From NCBI GenBank assembly GCA_016081115.2, contig CM071936.1, positions 89,767,943 through 89,831,942 of the forward strand: a DNA stretch of 64,000 bases, read 5' to 3'. The translations under genes and the position numbers were made by a program. The notes under the pieces are model-generated. The model was not told the origin of the DNA and did not search any database. It was given only the letters and a program-made list of their open reading frames with translations. Positions 1-10,261 of this stretch are shown piece by piece; the first letter of the stretch is position 1; each line of letters starts with the position of its first letter. The DNA comes from Rehmannia glutinosa. Lineage: Eukaryota; Streptophyta; Magnoliopsida; Lamiales; Orobanchaceae.

Positions 1-500
1 CCGACCTAAAAAAGTAAGTGTGAGGGGGTAGACATGCATAATAGTAACTATTCCCTACAGAAGATGTGATGGCCGCAAATTTGATAATCAATCCAAGAGT
101 GTCACGTGTCATTTACTTGGTCCTCAATGGATGGCAAAAAAATATAAAAGGGAGTGAACTATCTCATTGTAAGGGGGTTGCATTTTCTCTATTATTTCTC
201 CTACAACAATATACACTTTTTTGTTTACTAACTTGATCGTCGGAGTGCTTACGCTAGAATCCTTCCAGTAGTCTTGTGCAGTTAGGCGACGAAGAATCAA
301 GTTAGGATTCTTGGGAAGTTTCGTTTATTTGGGACTCTTCAATGCTCTTCTCATAAAGTCGTACTTTGAAGATATGTGGAGCTGAGAATGGGGTACTTGG
401 TAAAGATCTAAAATCATAAGCCGTCAGGCTTGCGGGGATGCCCCCAGCTAAATCCTTCCAATAACAAAGTTAGTCCAGGTCTTATAGAACTAATAAACAA
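1..500 (+). mobile_element. Probable LTR fragment of a gypsy-type retrotransposon
   Basis: The stretch looks like part of a plant gypsy LTR. There is a TATA box (TATAAAAG, 143-150), then a pyrimidine-rich leader, then the phrase ACTTGATCGTCGGAGTGC near 232-249, which resembles the R/U5 motif common in such LTRs. No partner LTR, primer site or coding domain is present in the window and the left end is cut by the window edge. The assignment is from motif resemblance only, and both limits are approximate. Confidence 0.4.
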
Positions 501-1411
501 ATACGGTAATCAGAGCTATTTATAAAAGTCGTATCTTTTGGAAGTGTCTAAACAATTTTTTATAGTCTTTTGTTTACTTGTATATTACAATTATATGCCG
601 CGTGTTGCCATTTCATGCACACTTGGAGTTGCGAAGGTAAAAATTTGGGTCGACTTGGATATATCTAGGTCGGCCCGGGACCCAAATTAAAAAGATACGG
701 GTCTTATCCTGTATGTGGCATTCTGCCATATGAAAATGGCTAAAGGGTATATTTACAGTTCAATACATCTCTCTCTATATATGTTGTGTTTAACTATAAA
801 TAGTGCAAAATACAATAACACCCCCTAAAATTGGCATGGAGTATCATTGACCTGACGACGACCCCTTGAATTTGTAAATGTAACATTACTCTCGAATAAA
901 TTTGAGTTTAATATTTGGTAAAAATTACCTATGAATTTTTATTTTTTGACAACTTCGAAAAATATTTTAGTATTTGGATATTTATACTTCAATTTTGATT
1001 TTAGATTCTTTACTAAATAGAAAAACATTTTCAATTATAGTTTTTTTGAAAAAAAAATAGTAATATAAGTAATTCAAATTTTAAAAGCTATAGTATTAAG
1101 TTATTTCAACATGAAAATTGTTTTGATAATTTGAGTCCAAATATATTATTAACTACTTAATTTAAATAAATTTATATATTTTAAGTAAAGATTAATAAGT
1201 ATACTTTTGTAAACTAAATTTACATGTTATATTTTTTTGAAGATGATTCATAGCCCAAAAAAAACATTAGTAAATCATCTCCTTTAATGAACACTCAATA
1301 TTGTTTATAAAAGAAATTTAATCCGCAATATAAATTAGTTCGACTACATTCTTTTAGGCACTAAATCCTTTTATTTGAGCAAAGATTGTTAAAGATTTTT
1401 AAACATTACCA
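501..1411. other. AT-rich intergenic DNA with a MITE-like scrap
   Basis: No reading frame or RNA gene is supported here. Around 835-925 the sequence (CCCCTTGAATTTGTAAATGTAACATT and what follows) is related to the arms of the MITE-like inverted repeat at 1975-2440, so it is probably a third, decayed member of that family. The rest is AT-rich DNA without recognisable structure. Confidence 0.4.
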
Positions 1412-1932
1412 ACAAAAAAAGATGCGTTGTTTTATCCCTCTAACTTATCAATGCCCAAACAAATTTAGAGTTTAATTTGGTCGAAGGCAAGCAAATATGC
1501 TCATTTGTTAGTAAAGACATCTCATTTGTACGCTAGACCTATTATTTGGAAAATTATTCCTTGGGTTTATTCCATTTTCTAGTTGTAATTATTGTAATGA
1601 GAACCATCATTCATAAATTAAATTTATCGTTTGGTTTCAGAAAAACTACATGCAATGTAACATATATCATTACATTCAGAATATAATTTATCAACAATTA
1701 ACAAAATTATACATATATGTATGTCTAAATTAAGTATCTAAAATACAATTATTTGTATTTATGTGAAATAATTTAATATTAAATTAGATTAAACATTTAA
1801 TATACTATTTTTCATTCAAATGATCAAACTTATTCTCATGTTCAATGTTTTTTTTTTGTATTTATTGTATTCACTTCTGCTATAGTTTTTAAATATTTGA
1901 AGTTAATTACTAATTGCTTTTCTTAAAATATG

Positions 1933-1970
1933 TATACACACACACACACATATATATATATATGTATATA
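1933..1970. repeat. (CA)n(TA)n microsatellite, copy 1
   Basis: A run of CA dinucleotides passes into TA dinucleotides. The corresponding run in copy 2 (6099-6138) is a few units longer, as expected for replication slippage after the duplication. Confidence 0.9.
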
Positions 1971-1974
1971 ATTT

Positions 1975-2440
1975 AAGTAAAAAAAACTCAAATTTAATTC
2001 ATGGTAGTAAATATTACATTAACAAGTTCAGTGAGGTAAATGCTATCTTAAGTCAAGTTCAAGTGATGTTGTATTTTTCCCTTATAAAATATCATCTCTA
2101 AAGTTTGGCCGATTTATAAAAATTACAAATATCTTATCGATATTAACTTTGTAATGCAAATTGTATCGGCTATATGTTGTTGCTAAAATAATATTTTTCA
2201 TATTTTTAGTTGATATTAATATTTTTGTAAAGATGATAGACAAGAGATATAATTTGTAAAATAGACATAAATCTCATATAGGTATCTATAATTTATAACA
2301 GAGCAAATGATATTAAAAAAAAATAACACTTCATGAACTTGATTATAGGTTGCATTTACCTCCTAAACTTACCAATGTAATGTTTGCCCCCATGCCTAAT
2401 TTGAATTTAATGTTTGGTCCAAAATACACTCAATAAAAAT
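1975..2440. mobile_element. MITE-like imperfect inverted repeat, copy 1
   Basis: The left arm (about 1980-2085) and the right arm (about 2310-2440) are imperfect reverse complements around a spacer of some 225 bp. For example, ATTTACCTC...AATGTAATGTTTG in the right arm pairs with TGTAATATTT-type sequence read on the minus strand of the left arm. There is no coding capacity. The size and AT-richness fit a non-autonomous DNA transposon. The exact ends and any target duplication were not resolved. Confidence 0.5.
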
Positions 2441-3557
2441 AAATAGTAATTGTATATTTTTAATACTAATATCACAAATCCTAATTTTAAACTCTTTATT
2501 AATTAAAAAAATACATATTAATTTTTAAGAAGTATAATTAATTTATTTCTTAGGCAATTCAAATTTCAAAATATTAAAGTCAAGGAATACATAATACTCA
2601 TTAATGGTCACTTTTTCTCTTCATAGTTTTGTTTCATCTCTCTCTTTTAATACTAATTAAAACTAAGCATAAAAGCAAAACTGACACGTATGGTAAATTA
2701 AATACATAAACATAAACAAATTTTACTCTTGGACCATATCATGAGGTGCACTCATGTGCAATGGTTTTCATATTTTCATTCAAAAATAATTGACAAAGAT
2801 AGCAACCTAAACTTTTCCATCATTAACTCAAAATTGGAGGTCCTTGCCTACAAATTATACCCTCTATGGTGGCAATCGAAAAAGTAGACCGTCCAAGTTT
2901 GCTAATTATACGTTTAATTTATTTTTTTGGTTACTTTATTCAATATTTGTTTATTCATCAACTATTATATACCATCAGCGCTAGATTTGATAGGAGGCCC
3001 AAGAGGCTCCTATGTGCCTAAATTTTTGGGGACCTAATTGTTTTTATTCTTTCTAGTAAATAATATTTTTGGGCCCAAACTTTTTCTCTTGACAGTAACA
3101 CCTAAATTCAAAGAAAAGGTTCGAACTCTTCTCAACTCTTCCGAATTCATGTTAACAACAAAGAAAGAACCAAACCCTCTTCCCTTCATCATTGTGAGTC
3201 ATGACTTTCATCTTTCTCACTTAGTCACTCTCTCGGATCGGCGGTTAGAGGAGAAAACGAGTCAAATGGCCCATTTTTAGAATCTCACTTACGGCTCTAT
3301 GAAGCACATGTCGCCTGTTAATATCATATATGTTAATATATGCCATTTCACATGGTCAAAAGTTTATACATAATTGGTATATAATTCAATATAAAATCAT
3401 TTAAATAATTCTATATATATTTTAGTTGAAATGGTTCTTATATATATGAAATTCAAAGGAAACAATAAAGTTGTGACCGACCATCATACTAGTAAATAAA
3501 TGCATTCTTTAATGTAAAACTCTTAACTTCCATCTTTGAAATTCCAACTACTTAGAC
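2441..3557. other. Unassigned AT-rich DNA next to the LINE insertion, copy 1
   Basis: This is the pre-insertion flank of the LINE. It contains short open stretches (for example 3038-3280) that change length between the two duplicate copies because of indels, so coding is not supported. No domain was recognised. The 2840-3300 part is less AT-rich than its surroundings and could be an old gene-proximal remnant, but nothing in the sequence proves this. Confidence 0.35.
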
Positions 3558-3575
3558 TTACAATTACCACTTACC
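3558..3575. repeat. LINE 3' target-site duplication, copy 1
   Basis: TTACAATTACCACTTACC lies directly beside the oligo-T that is the LINE poly-A tail on the other strand. The same 18-mer is present at 7746-7763, and its partner with one mismatch is at 14485-14502. Confidence 0.75.
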
Positions 3576-4813
3576 TTTTTTTCCAAACGATAAGGATATA
3601 TTGATAATAATCAACAAGAATATTACGAGCCCACGGCCACTTGGTACTGCTCCCTGTCGAACACTTAGAAATGGGAGAAGTACACCATCAACAAGATGGT
3701 TAATAAGGTAAATAAAAAACAAACGGCCAACAAGGCCCAAAAGATAGTTAAGCGAGAATAGCAGTATGATGTTAAGTGATATTACATGCCCAAGGTTCAA
3801 AGAATATCAAATTACATCATAAAAAAAAGTCAATTCACGAAAAATAACGCTTCCAATCAAGTAGGAATCAAGTGCAAAGGGAGTAACCATGAACCGAGGT
3901 CCCTAGTCTAATCCTTTGCAAGACAATCAACACAAAGCCATCGAACCAACAAAAATCTAAGGCATCGATTATATACCTTCACCAAATTGATCCACTCGAT
4001 ATTACTCTAGCAATCGCATCTTGAGGTGAGATCCACAAGCCTTCAAAAATCCAGTCAATTTACGGTTTTCCATAACCACCAAAGAAGGTAGGTTGATAAT
4101 GTCTTGCCAAAATTCTCTTTTCCTAGTTGAAACAATTGCACACCACGAGTCTCTAATGAGATACATTTTCCTAAAGAAAAAGGTCTAAGATATGGGCCAA
4201 GCTTCCAAAACTGCACAACTCTGCTACATTGAAAGAAAATATGATCAAGAGATTCAATAGCCTCCCCACAGAAGCCACAGATTGTATCCATCACATACCT
4301 TTTTTTGCTGAGGTTCAGTTTAGTAGGCAAAATATGGTGAAAACACCTCCAAATAAAGTTTTTAATTTTGCTTTGATTTTAAGCTTCCAAGTACCTTTCC
4401 ACATTTTAAGGGTCAAGCTATTATTATCACTACTCGCAGGCAAATCCACAGTCAATTTAGTATCTAATAGTGCATTCTAGTAAGCACTATTAACAGAGAA
4501 GACCCCAAACTTAGTGATAACCATGAAATCTTGTCTCTCTGGCCAGGGAAGCACACATGTGTATTCAATATTGCTTCAGCCTGAAAAGGAGAACACTATA
4601 CATCTAACAAGAGAAGCATTCCACCCAAAACCAGAGGAATCAAGCAACTCACTCACCCAAGTCACACAACTCTCAACTTCCATAGAAATAGGGGAAAGAA
4701 ATTTGACACCCCTCACCCAAGGATGATCCCAAACCCGGATTGATTTTCCATCCCCTATTCTAAAAAATAAGACCCTGTAGTAAGGCATATCTAGCTTTGA
4801 GCCAGCTTCTCCA
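3576..4813 (-). pseudogene. Truncated LINE, 3' part (duplicate copy)
   Basis: This is the minus-strand 3' end of an L1-type LINE. Reading right to left it holds the region after the RT, with the phrase GDGKSIRVWDHPWV (about 4700-4760), then a zinc-binding RVT module with CGFC and HIFFQC (about 4215-4275), then a 3' UTR ending in seven A's at 3582-3576. It stops abruptly at 4813, where the matching LINE copy at 9008 continues into the rest of ORF2. It is a dead fragment created by the segmental duplication, with frameshifts in the zinc module region. Confidence 0.88.
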
Positions 4814-5576
4814 AGGTGAAGAGAGAAGTATTCTAGAAGAAGGAGCAGGAACTTCCTCGGAACCTATTAGTATGTTCGAGATGCTATAGTTCCTATTTGT
4901 TGAGGAGATCCCGTTGAGTCGAAATCTTTTTTGAGGGAAGCTCCACACTTTAATGTTAAAGTTGACCTAGCTAATTTGCATGTTCCAGCGGAGTCAAAAA
5001 TTGTCTCATTTGGCCATGACTTTGAATCTCTTATTCCTGAGGATTCAACTCCAGAAGAAGTCGACTTCCGATGTGCCTTTCGAGCCCTGTTGGAGGAGAT
5101 GGAAGCCATGGACAGAGAGGGTTTGTTGCACTTAATGAAATGATAGACAATCATGATGCCATGATATTTGGGGACATCCGTGAGCGATTGCTTAGAATCG
5201 GAAATGGGTTCAACAAACTAAAGCCCTTGGCGAGGAACAAATACGCTACCAGGCGAGTTGTTCTCATAGTTGTTGGTCTGGGGAGCTGAATAAGTTACTT
5301 TTTGCGAGAGACAAAGGGACAACATTGATAGAATGGAACGAAGTCATCTTTCTAATATGGAGTTGCTCAAGGTTTCTATGGAAAAGAAGATGAAGCATAT
5401 GAGGCGTCGCTGAAAGCTGAAATTCTTGACATGAAGAATAAGTTGTATTCACTCAGCTCCGACCAAAAAGTATCACACTCCATCACTCACAAAAAGTTGG
5501 ACTCTCTCCTTACGTCCAATCAAATTCCTCCAAATCTCTCATATGGTGATGATGCCAAAAAGGGGGAAGATAAGTC
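4814..5576 (+). pseudogene. Copia (SIRE-like) env-like 3' tail used as duplication filler
   Basis: This unique 763-bp block sits between the two duplicate copies. The frame at 4931-5143 is rich in Glu and Leu and looks like a coiled coil; the reading then breaks in several frames. It ends with GGTGATGATGCCAAAAAGGGGGAAGA (5545-5570), which resembles the end of a SIRE-type third ORF running into the polypurine tract. No LTR follows; the next base pairs are the start of copy 2. The SIRE assignment rests on that ending and the acidic coiled-coil character, so it is moderate. Confidence 0.5.
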
Positions 5577-6098
5577 ACAAAAAAAGATGCGTTGTTTTAT
5601 CCCTCTAACTTATCAATGCCCAAACAAATTTAGAGTTTAATTTGGTCGAAGGCAAGCAAATATGCTCATTTGTTAGTAAAGACATCTCATTTGTACGCTA
5701 GACCTATTATTTGGAAAATTATTCCTTGGGTTTATTCCATTTTCTAGTTGTAATTATTGTAATGAGAACCATCATTCATAAATTAAATTTATCGTTTGGT
5801 TTCAGAAAAACTACATGCAATGTAACATATATCATTACATTCAGAATATAATTTATCAACAATTAACAAAATTATACATATATGTATGTCTAAATTAAGT
5901 ATCTAAAATACAATTATTTGTATTTATGTGAAATAATTTAATATTAAATTAGATTAAACATTTAATATACTATTTTTCATTCAAATGATCAAACTTATTC
6001 TCATGTTCAATGTTTTTTTTTTGTATTTATTGTATTCACTTCTGCTATAGTTTTTAAATATTTGAAGTTAATTACTAATTGCTTTTCTTAAAATATGT

Positions 6099-6100
6099 AT

Positions 6101-6134
<34 letters not shown>

Positions 6135-6138
6135 GTAT
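6099..6138. repeat. (CA)n(TA)n microsatellite, copy 2
   Basis: This is the counterpart of 1933-1970, with both the CA and TA runs lengthened. Confidence 0.9.
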
Positions 6139-6139
6139 A

Positions 6140-6605
6140 TAATTTAAGTAAAAAAAACTCAAATTTAATTCATGGTAGTAAATATTACATTAACAAGTTC
6201 ATTGAGGTAAATGCTATCTTAAGTCAAGTTCAAGTGATGTTGTATTTTTCCCTTATAAAATATCATCTCTAAAGTTTGGCCGATTTATAAAAATTACAAA
6301 TATCTTATCGATATTAACTTTGTAATGCAAATTGTATCGGCTATATGTTGTTGCTAAAATAATATTTTTCATATTTTTAGTTGATATTAATATTTTTGTA
6401 AAGATGATAGACAAGAGATATAATTTGTAAAATAGACATAAATCTCATATAGGTATCTATAATTTATAACAGAGCAAATGATATTAAAAAAAAATAACAC
6501 TTCATGAACTTGATTATAGGTTGCATTTACCTCCTAAACTTACCAATGTAATGTTTGCCCCATGCCTAATTTGAATTTAATGTTTGGTCAAAATACACTC
6601 AATAA
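6140..6605. mobile_element. MITE-like imperfect inverted repeat, copy 2
   Basis: This is the duplicate of the element at 1975-2440, with inverted arms at about 6145-6250 and 6480-6605. It is non-coding. Confidence 0.5.
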
Positions 6606-7745
6606 AAATAAATAGTAATTGTATATTTTTTAATACTAATATCACAAATCCTAATTTTAAACTCTTTATTAATTAAAAAAAATACATATTAATTTTTAAG
6701 AAGTATAATTAATTTATTTCTTAGGCAATTCAAATTTCAAAATATTAAAGTCAAGGAATACATAATACTCATTAATGGTCACTTTTTCTCTTCATAGTTT
6801 TGTTTCATCTCTCTCTTTTAATACTAATTAAAACTAAGCATAAAAGCAAAACTGACACGTATGGTAAATTAAATACATAAACATAAACAAATTTTACTCT
6901 TGGACCATATCATGAGGTGCACTCATGTGCAATGGTTTTCATATTTTCATTCAAAAAATAATTGACAAAGATAGCAACCCTAAACTTTTCCATCATTAAC
7001 TCAAAATTGGAGGTCCTTGCCTACAAATTATACCCTCTATGGTGGCAATCGAAAAAGTAGACCGTCCAAGTTTGCTAATTATACGTTTAATTTATTTTTT
7101 TGGTTACTTTATTCAATATTTGTTTATTCATCAACTATTATATACCATCAGCGCTAGATTTGATAGGAGGCCCAAGAGGCTCCTATGTGCCCTAAATTTT
7201 TGGGGACCTAATTGTTTTTTATTCTTTCTAGTAAATAATATTTTTGGGCCCAAACTTTTTTCTCTTCAGCCCGTAACACCTAAATTCAAAGAAAAGGTTC
7301 GAACTCTTCTCAACTCTTCCAGAATTCATGTTAACAACAAAGAAAGAACCAAACCCTCTTCCCTTCATCATTGTGAGTCATGACTTTCATCTTTCTCACT
7401 TAGTCACTCCTCAGCAGCAGTCGGCGGTTAGAGGCAGAAGACGACAGTCAAATGGCCCATTTTTAGAATCTCACTTACGGCTCTATGAAGCACATGTCCG
7501 CCCTGTTAATATCATATATGTTAATATATGCCATTTCACATGGTCAAAAGTTTATACATAATTGGTATATAATTCAATATAAAATCATTTAAATAATTCT
7601 ATATATATTTTAGTTGAAATGGTTCTTATATATATGAAATTCAAAGGAAACAATAAAGTTGTGACCGACCATCATACTAGTAAATAAATGCATTCTTTAA
7701 TGTAAAACTCTTAACTTCCATCTTTGAAATTCCAACTACTTAGAC

Positions 7746-7763
7746 TTACAATTACCACTTACC
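7746..7763. repeat. LINE target-site duplication, 3' side
   Basis: TTACAATTACCACTTACC abuts the LINE poly-A (oligo-T at 7764-7770). It matches 14485-14502 at 17 of 18 positions, which defines the two ends of the LINE insertion. Confidence 0.85.
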
Positions 7764-8164
7764 TTTTTTTCCAAACGATAAGGATATATTGATAATAATC
7801 AACAAGAATATTACAGGCCCACTGGCCATAGCTGCTCCCTAGTCGAACACTTAGAAATGGGAGAGAGTACACCATCAACAAGATGGTTAATAAGGTAAAT
7901 AAAAAACAAACGGCCAACAAGGCCCAAAAAGATAGTTAAACAGAATAGCCAGAGTATGATGTTAAGCGATATTACATGCCCAAGGTTCAAAGAATATCAA
8001 ATTACATCATAAAAAGAAGAGTCAATTCACCAAAAAATAACGCTTCCAATCAAGTAGGAATCAAGTGCAAAGGGAGTAACCACTGAACCGAGGTCCCTAG
8101 TCTAATCCTTTGCAAGACAATCAACACAAAGCCATCGAACCAACAAAAATCTAAGGCATCAGTT

Positions 8165-9262
8165 ATATACCTTCACCAAATTCAATCCACTCTGATATTA
8201 CTCTTGCAATCGCATCTTGAGGTGAGATCACAAGCCTTCAAAAATCCAAGTAATTTTACGGTTTTCCATAACCACAAAGAAGGTAGGTTGATACTGTCTT
8301 GCCAAAATTCTCTTTTCTAGTTGAAACAATTGCACACCACCAGTCTCTAACAGATACATTTTCCTAAAGAAAAAGGTCCTAAGATATAGGGCCAAGCTTC
8401 CAAAACTGCACAACTCTGCTACATTGAAAGAAAATATGATCAAGAGATTCAATAGCCTCCCCTTTGAAGCCCACAGATTGTATCCATCACATACCTTTTT
8501 CTTTGAGGTTCGGTTTAGTAGGCAAAATATGGTGAAAACACCTCCAAATAAAGTTTTTAATTTTGCTTTGATTTTAAGCTTCCAAGTACCTTTCCACATT
8601 TTAAGGGTCAAGCTATTATTATCACTACTCGCAGGCAAATCCACAGTCAATTTAGTATCTAATAGTGCATTCTAGTAAGCACTATTAACAGAGAAGACCC
8701 CAAACTTAGTGATAACCATGAAATCTTGTCTCTCTGGCCAGGGAAGCACACATGTGTATTCAATATTGCTTCAGCCTGAAAAGGAGAACACTATACATCT
8801 AACAAGAGAAGCATTCCACCCAAAACCAGAGGAATCAAGCAACTCACTCACCCAAGTCACACAACTCTCAACTTCCATAGAAATAGGGGAAAGAAATTTG
8901 ACACCCCTCACCCAAGGATGATCCCAAACCCGGATTGATTTTCCATCCCCTACTCTAAAAAATAAGACCCTGTAGTAAGGCATATCTAGCTTTGAGCCAG
9001 CTTCTCCATAACCAAGAGTCAGTATTTTTTTGAGCAACATGAAATTAACCCACAATTGGGAAAGTATTTGGCTTTGAGCAATTTGCTAAGAAGAGTATTA
9101 GGGTATACCATGAGTTTCCACGGATTTTTAGCCAAAATAGAGTCATTAAAAAGTCTAAAGTCCTTAAACCCAAGCCCCCCTATCCTGTTTACAAGCACAC
9201 AGTCTAGACCAATTCATTCAATGAATGGGGAGCCCCACTAAAATTTAGAACTGATGGAAGCA
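8165..9262 (-). pseudogene. LINE ORF2 C-terminal part
   Basis: Reading right to left, this continues ORF2 after the solo LTR. It covers the post-RT region with GDGKSIRVWDHPWV in the frame 9055-8771, then the zinc-binding module (zf-RVT type; the CxxC/HxxxxC pattern clear in copy 1 is partly damaged here near 8410-8500), then a short tail ending in a WIFEGL/RVISEW-like stretch near 8165-8250. Full plant L1 ORF2 proteins often carry an RNase H domain after zf-RVT; only a stub of such sequence is seen. There are several frameshifts relative to copy 1, for example around 8465 and 8500. Confidence 0.8.
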
Positions 9263-9267
9263 AGGGT
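9263..9267. repeat. Target-site duplication AGGGT, left of solo LTR
   Basis: AGGGT directly precedes the TG of the solo LTR and recurs directly after its CA at 10257-10261. Confidence 0.85.
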
Positions 9268-10256
9268 TGTTGAGTGTGAGTTTTGCATGTATTTTAGGGC
9301 ATATTTATGGCTATAATTGTTTATAAACATGCAATAACGTGTATGAAATGGTCTGGAAAAAACCCAAGAACACAAGAAACACATCAATTTCATCAAGGAA
9401 GAATCAAGAGAAGAATCAGGCCGAATCGGAGCTTGAGGATTGAAGATTAATCGAGAGATTATCCATTTCCCTAAGTTTTCTCATTCTTTGTGCTTTAATC
9501 TTTCATTTTAGCTTGTCATGAATATGAACAATTTGTCTACATGAGTTGTTTATTTGTAATGAATAGCTAAACTTTTTGTGATTTACAGGTTTTGGAAGTA
9601 GATTAATTGAACTCTTGTTGAATGTTTTAATCTTAGTTGAAGTTATTGTCTTGAAGCCTATTTGAGTACTTTGTTCTTATTCTTGTTTTATCACTTGGCC
9701 AATGATTTAACTTGTTTGATATATTGATTCATAATTCGAGAGATGAGTTTCAATATTAGATCTTGAGTACTTGACATGAATATTTGCATAATCGAGAGGT
9801 TTGTGAATATTTGTGAGGATATTTGATCTTTTGAACTTTTGGGAGTTGTGTATCTTATGTTGAGTAGAGATGCTAGCATAGATATTTCAATCTACACTTT
9901 ATATATATCTCGAGATGGAGGATAAAATACCGTTGTGATCGTCTTATAGGTGTATTGATAATAACTTTGGCTTTGATTAAATCGGAAAACAAGAGAAATA
10001 TTAATTAAAACCATAACCCGGGAATCCATTTCATTCTCTTGATAATTCCATTATTATTTTCATCTTGTGTTTTTGTGGTTATTCTTGTCTTTACCTCCGC
10101 AACAATCATCCAATTTTGATCGTCTAAATAAAAATAAGGCTATCTTAGTTCAATACTTAGCACATTAATTTATTAGTCTCTGTGGATACGACCTTGCTAC
10201 CCTATTCTATAACGCACATCGTACACTTGCGGTGAAGCTAAAAATATAGGCGAACA
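9268..10256 (+). mobile_element. Solo LTR, Athila/Tat type, inside the LINE
   Basis: This 989-bp segment begins TGTTGAGTGTGAG, ends AGGCGAACA, and is flanked by perfect AGGGT duplications. Much of it is visibly related to the LTRs of element A: the GCATGTATTTTAGGGC start, GTTGAGTAGAGATGCTAGCATAGATATT, the stretch around GTACACTTGCGGTGAAGC, and the terminal GGCGAACA. No primer site or internal region follows. LINE sequence resumes at 10262, so this is a recombination product of a once-complete element. It is much shorter than A's LTRs (1487 and 1467 bp), lacking the palindromic array found there. Confidence 0.92.
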
Positions 10257-10261
10257 AGGGT
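10257..10261. repeat. Target-site duplication AGGGT, right of solo LTR
   Basis: This is the right copy of the 5-bp duplication produced by insertion of the element now reduced to the solo LTR. Confidence 0.85.

Larger units (their letters stand above)
1412..4813. repeat. Copy 1 of a 3.4-kb segmental duplication
   Basis: This segment is repeated almost base for base at 5577-9008. The shared block starts at ACAAAAAAAGATGCG and ends at GCCAGCTTCTCCA; beyond these points the two flanks are unrelated. Copy 1 is 30 bp shorter than copy 2 because of many small indels. It holds AT-rich DNA, a microsatellite, a MITE-like inverted repeat and the 3' part of a minus-strand LINE, including its poly-A end and its 3' target duplication. 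The duplication must therefore postdate the LINE insertion. Confidence 0.95.
5577..9008. repeat. Copy 2 of the 3.4-kb segmental duplication
   Basis: It matches 1412-4813 throughout, with an offset of 4165 bp at the left end and 4195 bp at the right end. Most differences are small indels and short clusters, for example CTCAGCAGCAGTCGGCGG at 7412-7429 where copy 1 reads CTCGGATCGGCGG. At the right end copy 2 runs on without a break into the full LINE, so this is the original-context copy and copy 1 is the added, truncated one. Confidence 0.95.

Noticed and set aside
2841..3300. Possible 5' end of a host gene shared by both duplicate copies (also 7035-7560)
   Set aside because: The reading frames differ between the copies because of indels, and no domain, splice pattern or codon signal could be supported.
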